Source of the DNA: JBMYQA01 sp049600855
GTDB taxonomy: Bacteria > Bacteroidota > Bacteroidia > Cytophagales > Flammeovirgaceae
Length of the DNA stretch: 18,271 nucleotides
Direction of reading: 5' to 3'
NCBI GenBank assembly: GCA_049600855.1
Contig: JBMYQA010000106.1
Coordinates: 1 to 18,271, forward strand
Below, piece by piece: positions 1 through 5,628 of this stretch. Positions within the stretch are counted from its first letter, which is position 1. Every line of letters starts with the position of its first letter. The notes below the pieces were generated by a model, which did no database searches, was not told where the DNA came from, and saw only the letters and a list, made by a program, of their open reading frames with translations. Both the position numbers and the translations under genes were made by a program.

Positions 1-31
1 AAAAATGTATATGAGACAGAAAATGAGATTT

Positions 32-221
32 GTCTTAATCCTTCTATACTGGAGACATGCTGACCTGTCTGTAGCTATGGCTGAGACAATTCATAATGGG
101 TCTTAACCCTTCTATACTGGAGATATGTAGCTGACCTTGATCAAAATACGACAACAAATCAAGAGATTCAGTCTTAACCCTTCTATACTGGCCGACCTGG
201 AAGGGGACATGTAGCTGACCT
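32..221. CRISPR. Degenerate CRISPR-like repeat array (3 repeats, cut by left edge)
   Basis: Three copies of a unit beginning GTCTTAA(C/T)CCTTCTATACTG start at 32, 100 and 171, and each ends in CTGACCT. Repeat 1 spans 32-66 (35 nt, lacks TAG in its tail), repeat 2 spans 100-137 (38 nt) and repeat 3 spans 171-221 (about 13 extra nt after CTATACTGG). The two segments between them (67-99 and 138-170) are both exactly 33 nt and unrelated to each other, which is the repeat/spacer geometry of a CRISPR array. The 31 nt left of repeat 1 would fit a spacer truncated by the window edge. The damaged repeat 3 suggests the leader-distal end is on the right. No cas gene is visible, so type cannot be assigned. 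The alternative is a short interspersed-repeat remnant; imperfect repeat identity keeps confidence moderate. Confidence 0.5.
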
Positions 222-513
222 CGTCCGTTTTATAATTACCTAGAAATCAACCTATTACAACGTAACAAAGCACAATAACTCGCGTTATTTTAACGAGTCT
301 CTGACTATCAGTAAGTTACAGAAGTGAATCTCTATTTAAGAATAGCCAAAGGGTATACGTTTAAAATAAAGGTTACCTTTGCGTTAGTTTTACTGCACCT
401 ACCCTCCGTTTTACGAAACTCTCCATACAACACCACTTTCAAAGAACGATTTTCTAATATACAATAAAATGCAATACAAAGTCAAGAAGGGTGTTAAGAA
501 TTCAGTAGATTCC
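222..513. other. Non-coding stretch between repeat array and serine hydrolase
   Basis: No convincing reading frame is seen on either strand. The stretch is AT-rich. It holds a hairpin at 278-298 and a 13-bp near-perfect palindrome, AAAGGTTACCTTT, at 368-380. The latter overlaps a TACCTTTG motif (374-381) that matches the Bacteroidota -7 consensus TAnnTTTG, but no TTTG lies about 20 nt upstream, so this is a weak promoter or operator candidate. If it were used, the transcript would carry a leader of roughly 180 nt before the hydrolase ATG. Confidence 0.4.
278..298. other. Small hairpin
   Basis: CGTTA (283-287) and TAACG (291-295) pair around a 3-nt TTT loop. The outer ACT (278-280) pairs with AGT (296-298), leaving CG at 281-282 bulged. 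No U-run follows on either strand, so it is not a standard terminator. Function is unknown; it lies about 55 nt right of the last CRISPR-like repeat. Confidence 0.3.
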
Positions 514-521
514 TAAATTTG
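514..521 (+). promoter_or_regulatory. Candidate TAnnTTTG promoter for the serine hydrolase
   Basis: TAAATTTG is a full match to the Bacteroidota -7 element TAnnTTTG. Transcription would begin near 528, giving a ~40-nt leader before the ATG at 569. The motif overlaps a GTG at 521 that could otherwise be read as the gene start. No clear TTTG is present at the -33 position, so this rests on the -7 match and spacing alone. Confidence 0.4.
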
Positions 522-568
522 TGAATGCGCTCGTCTGTGAAGTAATACAAGCTATTTTCCATATGCTT

Positions 569-1738
569 ATGAAAACAATCCACTTTCTTTTACTGCTCGT
601 GTTATGCCTTGCTTGCGAAACGGATCAAGTGAAAACCAAGCAATCGCCACGTTTAACCAGCAACGCACAACCGCCTTATGCCACCAAAATCGATCAACTT
701 TTTAAAGATTTTGCTACAAACAATTCACCAGGCTATGCCATTGGCATTACCAAAGGCGATCAGGTGCTTTACAGCAAAGGCTATGGCCTCGCAAATTTAG
801 AGTACGACATCCCCCTTAGCACGAAATCGGTGTTCAGCATCGCCTCCGTTTCCAAGCAGTTTACAGGAGCTTGCATCGCGCTACTCCTTCAAGAAGGCAA
901 GCTGAGTTTAAACGATGATGCGGCTACCTTTATTCCCGAACTCAACAAATACCCAGAAACCATTCAAATCAAACACCTAATCTACAATACCAGCGGCTTG
1001 GTCGATTATCACCGTTTACCCAGAGCCACAGGCAAATCGTGGATTACCTTCAATTATTTCGACATTGACGAGGCCATCCAAACTTCATTAGCGCAAGAAC
1101 AATTGAGTTTTAAACCTGGCGAAAAATGGGATTATTGCAATGTCAATTTCATGTTGCTCACCAAAATTGTGGAGCAAGTCAGTGGCATGCCGTTTCGGGA
1201 GTTTATTACCAAGCGTTTATTTCAGCCGCTCCAGATGCATGACTCTCGGATTAACGATGACATCACCCAAATTGTTAAAAACCGCGTAATCCCCTACAAT
1301 TACCGCACCAGCGAAACAATTGACAGCTACCGCGACTATGGCATACAGCTCAACCCTGAAGGAGCATTTGTGCAACACCCCAGAACTTCACCCCATTATG
1401 GCGGCAGTGGCGTAATGACCACCGTGGAGGATTTGATGCGCTGGGCCATAAACTTTCATACCAAGGAAGTTGGAGGTGAACCCTTTTATCGACTCATGCA
1501 ACAAACCATGAAATTTGCGCATGACCGCGATAACCAAGCGTTGGGTTTGTACATCGGCGATTTTAATGGGCGGAAAATCGTAGCTTGGGATGGCGGCGAT
1601 TGGGGAATCAGTTCCCAACTCATGCGCTTCCCCGAAGAAGGCATTGCCATCATTTGCCTTTCCAACCTTGGCTCAGGAGAAGCCTTCCGCAAAGTCAATC
1701 AAATTGCCGATATTTTAATCGAAGCAGGTGAAATGTAA
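569..1738 (+). CDS. Secreted serine hydrolase, beta-lactamase / class C family lipoprotein
   Basis: A 389-aa protein of the PF00144 fold (class C beta-lactamase, DD-peptidase, esterase). It opens with Met-Lys, a hydrophobic stretch and a lipobox-like L-A-C followed by E-T-D, so it is probably a periplasmic or outer-membrane lipoprotein. The SxxK motif is S-V-S-K (S93, K96) in a typical FSIASVSKQFTG context. The Tyr motif is Y-C-N (Y189-N191). The third motif is D-G-G-D-W-G at 341-346, where many relatives have H-x-G or K-T-G. A G-G-S-G-V-M-T-T-x-E-D-L stretch is also family-typical. The frame stays open to a GTG at 521, but a promoter-like TAAATTTG overlaps that codon and the signal peptide begins properly at 569; ATG 563 is also possible. 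It converges with the sulfotransferase gene 8 nt downstream. Substrate cannot be predicted; peptidase-like, esterase and amidase members all exist. Confidence 0.85.
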   Translation: MKTIHFLLLLVLCLACETDQVKTKQSPRLTSNAQPPYATKIDQLFKDFATNNSPGYAIGITKGDQVLYSKGYGLANLEYDIPLSTKSVFSIASVSKQFTGACIALLLQEGKLSLNDDAATFIPELNKYPETIQIKHLIYNTSGLVDYHRLPRATGKSWITFNYFDIDEAIQTSLAQEQLSFKPGEKWDYCNVNFMLLTKIVEQVSGMPFREFITKRLFQPLQMHDSRINDDITQIVKNRVIPYNYRTSETIDSYRDYGIQLNPEGAFVQHPRTSPHYGGSGVMTTVEDLMRWAINFHTKEVGGEPFYRLMQQTMKFAHDRDNQALGLYIGDFNGRKIVAWDGGDWGISSQLMRFPEEGIAIICLSNLGSGEAFRKVNQIADILIEAGEM

Positions 1739-1746
1739 ATGCTAAG

Positions 1747-2760
1747 CTAGTGGGCAATGGGCTGATATCCTGCCCGTGCCTCAATCAATTGCTGCTTGGC
1801 TTTTCGCTTCACAGCATCATTGGCTAAACCTAAGGTCTGATAGACCTGATCGAGCTGCGCTAGCGGGTTTTGAATGAATGTTTCATAACGCAATTCTGCC
1901 AATTCCCTAGCTTGGAGCTGTGCCTTATCGCGCTCATACTGTTCGTGAAATACGGTATAGGCATATTCCGCCACGGCTTGCGCAAGCGTTTCAGAATACT
2001 CTTCCAAACTAAACGGTCGATTCAAGCCCCACAATCTTCGGGTAGAGATCAAACACATTTTTGGGTTGCGTTGGATAAAAATAAATTGGGCAGTGGGGTA
2101 AATGGATTTTAATAAACGAATTCTGCCCGTATTGGGAGGTGATTTTAAGACTAAACGCTTATTCCCGTATTTTAAACTTAACTTTTTCACGTAATACTGA
2201 TGCGCCCGCAACCACTGCTGTTGCGTTCTTTCATCCCTAAAGTGTTTTTCAATGATGTGTGTAGCTTGCGAAGGATACTGATAAATCCGATTGAAATCGC
2301 ATAAATAAGCCAACGCATTAATCGCCACGTCTTCTTCGCCAGGAAAATCCCAATCGAAGGGCAAGCGATGGTACTTGTTTTCGAGTTGGAAGCGCTTGCT
2401 CGCCCACTGTAAGCAGGGCTTTAGGATGGATTCCAACACTAACATGCATTCGGGGAAGATCGTCTGAAAAATCGTTGGCGTGGCAAAGGCTGGATCGGTG
2501 CTCGTGAGCTGCTGTAGCCAAGTGGTGCCGCTTCGGTAGTAGCCTAGAATAAAGATGGGATCTTGGACGTGGACAAAAGGCAGGCGAATGGCGACATACA
2601 GGGCTTCCAGCCATCGAAATGGCTCAAAAAGTAGGGTTTTGAGCAGCCAAGGCAGTAACACAGGAAGCCTGCGCCAATGCATACCTTTGTAACGAATCAA
2701 GATCAATACCAAATGGATGAAAGGCCGAAACGGGATGAGGTGTTGGAAATTAGTGCGCAT
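1747..2760 (-). CDS. PAPS-dependent sulfotransferase family protein
   Basis: A 337-aa protein with the Sulfotransfer_3-type layout. The 5'-phosphosulfate loop is G-Y-Y-R-S-G-T-T-W-L at 73-82. The second conserved block (LKSPPNTGR at 205-213, then a strand ending Q-R-N-P at 230-233) provides the 3'-phosphate-binding Arg and following residues, with further candidates in C-L-I-S-T-R-R (236-242). The family moves sulfate from PAPS to a hydroxyl or amine of a small molecule, lipid or glycan, in the cytoplasm or at the inner membrane face. The N-terminal 60 residues are basic and hydrophobic (WLLKTLLFEPFRWLEALYVA), which suggests membrane association. It is the last gene of the operon and overlaps the desaturase by 11 nt. 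Its likely job is to sulfate the pathway product (inference). Confidence 0.8.
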   Translation of the reverse strand: MRTNFQHLIPFRPFIHLVLILIRYKGMHWRRLPVLLPWLLKTLLFEPFRWLEALYVAIRLPFVHVQDPIFILGYYRSGTTWLQQLTSTDPAFATPTIFQTIFPECMLVLESILKPCLQWASKRFQLENKYHRLPFDWDFPGEEDVAINALAYLCDFNRIYQYPSQATHIIEKHFRDERTQQQWLRAHQYYVKKLSLKYGNKRLVLKSPPNTGRIRLLKSIYPTAQFIFIQRNPKMCLISTRRLWGLNRPFSLEEYSETLAQAVAEYAYTVFHEQYERDKAQLQARELAELRYETFIQNPLAQLDQVYQTLGLANDAVKRKAKQQLIEARAGYQPIAH

Positions 2761-3799
2761 CTGGCTGGGCTAGTTTTTTGAGGTGAAGAACGTGACTACG
2801 CAGGGCTTCCCACAAGCTTTTTCGATGATACGGCACGCCATATTGGTCAGCTAAGGTTTGAATGATCGCTGATAGTTTGGGGTAATGCACATGACTCACT
2901 TTGGGATACATGTGATGAGGCACATTCGCGTTTAAACTCCCGACTAGTTGACTCAGCCAGCGGTGATCGGGACTAATATCCACCGTAGTAGCAAGTTGAT
3001 GGCGGTGCCATTGCCGCTCCCCTTCCTCTTGCTGAGCAAAAAAACGACTCTCCAAAAAATAGTGCGAAGGCTGAAAAATCAAGCCAATGCATAAGCCATT
3101 GATGAGGTGAAAGGTAAAAAATGCGAACAGCACTTCTTCGAGGGCAAAACCTGCGATAAAAATGGGAATTACAAAAATATAAATGAGGTAAAGCAGCTTC
3201 GTCATTATCAGTACCACCCATTCCCGAAGGGGCTGAAAAAAAGGCTGATTGGCCTTGCGTTCCTGAATAAATATCTGAAAATCGACTAAAAAGATGATGA
3301 GCAGGGAAAACAAGGCATAAACGAAGGGCCAATACCAATGTTGCCAGCGGAAATGCCAGCGATGGACTTGATGCGGCGAAACCCGCAATAAGGGATCGAC
3401 CTCAATATCGTGATCTTTGCCCGCCACATTGGTATGAATGTGATGCGCATCATTGTGTTTTAACTTCCAAGAATAGGCATTTGCCCCCACCAAGTTAAAG
3501 GATAAACTCAAAAGTCGATTGACCCATGAGTATCGCGAAAAAGCGCCATGTACAGCATCGTGACCGACATTGAAAATGAGAAGCAGCGAAACAAAGCCCC
3601 AACCAATCACCAGAAGCATGCTGGCTAGTTCACTGAGCTCAGCAAAGAGGATGAGCGGATACAAGGTAAAAAATAACGCAAACAAGATCCCCGCTTTGAG
3701 CCAAGCCACGGGCGTAGCGTACTTCCCATTGGCTTGTTGGGAGAAATACGCCTGCACCGCTTCGGTTAAGGCTTCTTGGAAGTTGTTGGAGGATTCCAT
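2750..3799 (-). CDS. Membrane fatty acid desaturase (acyl-CoA/acyl-lipid, linoleoyl-CoA type)
   Basis: A 349-aa integral membrane diiron desaturase of the PF00487 family. The histidine boxes are H80-D-A-V-H84, H115-N-D-A-H-H120 and N292-V-P-H-H296 (PHHMYP, where relatives have Q/H-x-x-H-H-L-F-P). The T-x-D-x-S motif (TVDISPD, 272-278) before the third box is typical of the linoleoyl-CoA/front-end-like branch. Hydrophobic helices lie near 35-55, 60-78, 158-175, 195-215 and 222-242. The enzyme would insert a double bond into a CoA- or lipid-linked acyl chain using O2 and an external electron donor; there is no fused cytochrome b5. The gene starts 6 nt after the HDO gene and overlaps the sulfotransferase start. 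The regiochemistry cannot be read from sequence. Placement in this operon rather than alone suggests a dedicated role in the pathway (inference). Confidence 0.85.
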   Translation of the reverse strand: MESSNNFQEALTEAVQAYFSQQANGKYATPVAWLKAGILFALFFTLYPLILFAELSELASMLLVIGWGFVSLLLIFNVGHDAVHGAFSRYSWVNRLLSLSFNLVGANAYSWKLKHNDAHHIHTNVAGKDHDIEVDPLLRVSPHQVHRWHFRWQHWYWPFVYALFSLLIIFLVDFQIFIQERKANQPFFQPLREWVVLIMTKLLYLIYIFVIPIFIAGFALEEVLFAFFTFHLINGLCIGLIFQPSHYFLESRFFAQQEEGERQWHRHQLATTVDISPDHRWLSQLVGSLNANVPHHMYPKVSHVHYPKLSAIIQTLADQYGVPYHRKSLWEALRSHVLHLKKLAQPDAH

Positions 3800-3805
3800 A
3801 GCCGA

Positions 3806-4552
3806 TTACTTCGCCACCTCAAAGCCTTCACTTTGGATGATTTGTTCATTGATAAATGCATAAGCAGAAGCTTCTCCTCTGGTCAATTTTAAGAACTCTT
3901 CAAAGGATTCGTGGAACATGTCATTCGTAAGTTTGAGGGTCGTTTTTGCAACGCGCATCACGGCCTCCCAATCTTTGTCGGTCTTACACACTTTTACAAT
4001 GATCTCTGCGACATCTTTCGCGTGTTTGTCGTCAATGTGGGAATGGCTGTAGAAAAAGGTCATTTGACTTTTTTCCAGTTTCATACTTTGCATGAGCATA
4101 TCCATAAAGGCACGAATGAATGAATAGGACGTTTCAGACCAATAGCTGTAGCCTAATCGCTGCACGGGATTGCCTTGGCTGGCTACATAATAGAGGTAAG
4201 CAATCAGCAACTCGGTAGCAGGCAAGGCTTGGGGAATGGCGATTCGATCTTTAAATCGAATGCCCATCGTCTGGAGATCGTGTAGTGCCATGAGTTCGTG
4301 CCCCGTTTCTTCTAAGGCATGTTCAAAGCAAAACTGCATGTATTTGGTATCCGTATTTGCCAAATTAATGCCCACTAAGGCTTGATTTCGCGCTGTATGA
4401 AACGCATAATGGTATACCTGAATGAGGTAAATCGCGATGATTCTGCGATCACTGGCCGCTGCGGTATCCACAAAATTGGCGATACGCGGTTGGCTCAGGG
4501 CTTGTTTCCATTCGGAACGGATGAGTGCTTCGAGTTCGTTTAGTTTATTCAT
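3806..4552 (-). CDS. Haem-oxygenase-like diiron oxidase (HDO) family / iron-containing redox enzyme
   Basis: A 248-aa all-helical protein of the haem-oxygenase/TenA-like fold, in the group annotated as iron-containing redox enzymes (PF14518-like). Candidate metal ligands are present in family order: E82-x2-H85 (EETGH), E140 (SYWSETSY) and H170-x3-D174-x2-H177 (HSHIDDKH). The 58-residue spacing between the first and second Glu matches what I recall for UndA. Known HDOs include UndA (fatty acid to terminal alkene), BesC (C-C cleavage of a chlorinated amino acid), SznF (N-oxygenation) and the Chlamydia protein CADD. Here it would be a soluble O2-dependent oxidase acting on an acyl or amino intermediate. 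The gene overlaps the upstream GNAT gene by 4 nt (ATGA). The exact reaction cannot be predicted; a metal-free TenA-like hydrolase is less likely given the intact ligand set. Confidence 0.75.
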   Translation of the reverse strand: MNKLNELEALIRSEWKQALSQPRIANFVDTAAASDRRIIAIYLIQVYHYAFHTARNQALVGINLANTDTKYMQFCFEHALEETGHELMALHDLQTMGIRFKDRIAIPQALPATELLIAYLYYVASQGNPVQRLGYSYWSETSYSFIRAFMDMLMQSMKLEKSQMTFFYSHSHIDDKHAKDVAEIIVKVCKTDKDWEAVMRVAKTTLKLTNDMFHESFEEFLKLTRGEASAYAFINEQIIQSEGFEVAK

Positions 4553-5628
4553 GAGCTAAGTGTTTTTCGAAAAGTGATGTGACTTGCAATTTGTTTTGCG
4601 TGAAACTTTTTAGCGACAGACCTTACATTTTGACTGTATTCGGCAATTCCACAAATGTATAAGTGTTTAATGTCAGGATTGGCTAACAAGGCTTGTCCAA
4701 AATGATACAGTAAGCCCGTTAATATTCCTGTTTGCTGGTATTCAGGCTTGATGGCAACTAAAAATCCTTTTAAGCTTTTTTCCCTTGTTTCTTCTCCAAA
4801 AAGCAAGGCATTTGCTACTAATCCAGCCCAATTGAGCACATAACCCAGTACGCCAACAGGATTTCCATCTTGATAAGCAAACCAGATAAAATCCTCTTGA
4901 AATACAGATTTCTGGATATTCAATTGACTCAAAATACTGTCTTTATCGAGTTTTACGGTGCGGTTTTTCAGTTGAAAAGCCTCAGCAGCAATATTCAGGT
5001 AATCTTCGGCAAATTGTGTGGATTTTTCAGGATTAAATTTGCAGTACGTAATTGTTGGCTGGTGGGTTCGTTGATACAATCGCTCCAACCACCTAAAAGG
5101 AATCTGCGCAACTGCTACTTGAAAGGTAAGTGATTTAAAATGAAGCTGATAACCATTGGTTAAAAATTGATTTTGGTAATAATTCGGATGGTAATTTTCT
5201 TGATAAATGGGGATTCCAAAACCTTCCGTTTGGCATCCCCAAAATTGATGGCGTTCGCCAAAGTTCACTGGGCCATCCACCGCCATCATGCCTTCTGCTA
5301 CCAACCAAGATTCCGCTTGTTGGAATAGCCCCTGTGCAGCCCGATCGTCTGCGATACATTCATAGAATCCTAAGCCACCTGTAGTATTTCCATCCGATTT
5401 TTTGCCATAAAAAGCAGCAATGCGCCCCACAGGTTCAAAATTTCGATTCAGCAACACCCAGCGCTTGGCCGCTCCATCTTGAAAGGCTCCATTTCGCTCA
5501 GGGTCAAACAATTGCTCAACCTCTTGTACCACATGGGGAATCCAGTTTGGATCATTTCGATACAAACGTGCAGCCACCTGATGGAATAATTCAATGGTAT
5601 GGGAATTGGTTACCTCAAGCAGTTGCAT
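4549..5628 (-). CDS. GNAT-superfamily acyltransferase-like protein
   Basis: A 359-aa soluble protein resembling a family usually annotated as GNAT N-acetyltransferase or hypothetical. The signature region GPVNFGERHQFWG (119-131) is highly characteristic of this family. The C-terminal half (about 245-355) reads as a GNAT core. Its acyl-CoA loop P-E-Y-Q-Q-T-G-I-L-T-G (295-305) partly matches Q/R-x-x-G-x-G/A, with Leu in place of the last Gly/Ala. The N-terminal half (R-x-G-R-I-A-A-F-like strand at 66-74) looks like a second GNAT-related lobe. It would transfer an acyl group from acyl-CoA to an amine or another nucleophile, though biochemical function for this family is not established to my knowledge. 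It sits between the aminotransferase fusion (14-nt overlap) and the HDO gene (4-nt overlap), so N-acylation of a newly made amine is an attractive but unproven role. Confidence 0.65.
   Translation of the reverse strand: MQLLEVTNSHTIELFHQVAARLYRNDPNWIPHVVQEVEQLFDPERNGAFQDGAAKRWVLLNRNFEPVGRIAAFYGKKSDGNTTGGLGFYECIADDRAAQGLFQQAESWLVAEGMMAVDGPVNFGERHQFWGCQTEGFGIPIYQENYHPNYYQNQFLTNGYQLHFKSLTFQVAVAQIPFRWLERLYQRTHQPTITYCKFNPEKSTQFAEDYLNIAAEAFQLKNRTVKLDKDSILSQLNIQKSVFQEDFIWFAYQDGNPVGVLGYVLNWAGLVANALLFGEETREKSLKGFLVAIKPEYQQTGILTGLLYHFGQALLANPDIKHLYICGIAEYSQNVRSVAKKFHAKQIASHITFRKTLSS

Noticed and set aside
521..568. GTG start giving a 405-aa serine hydrolase
   Set aside because: The extra 16 residues precede a normal Met-Lys-hydrophobic lipoprotein signal, and a TAAATTTG promoter element overlaps the GTG.
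1752..1775. GGGCA/TGCCC pairing at the end of the sulfotransferase gene as a terminator
   Set aside because: 14-nt loop, short stem and no U-run on either strand; it also lies within coding sequence.
2318..2614. 98-aa minus-strand ORF inside the sulfotransferase gene
   Set aside because: Lies in another frame of a gene with clear PAPS-binding motifs; the translation is Arg/His/Ser-rich and low in credible motifs, as expected of a shadow.
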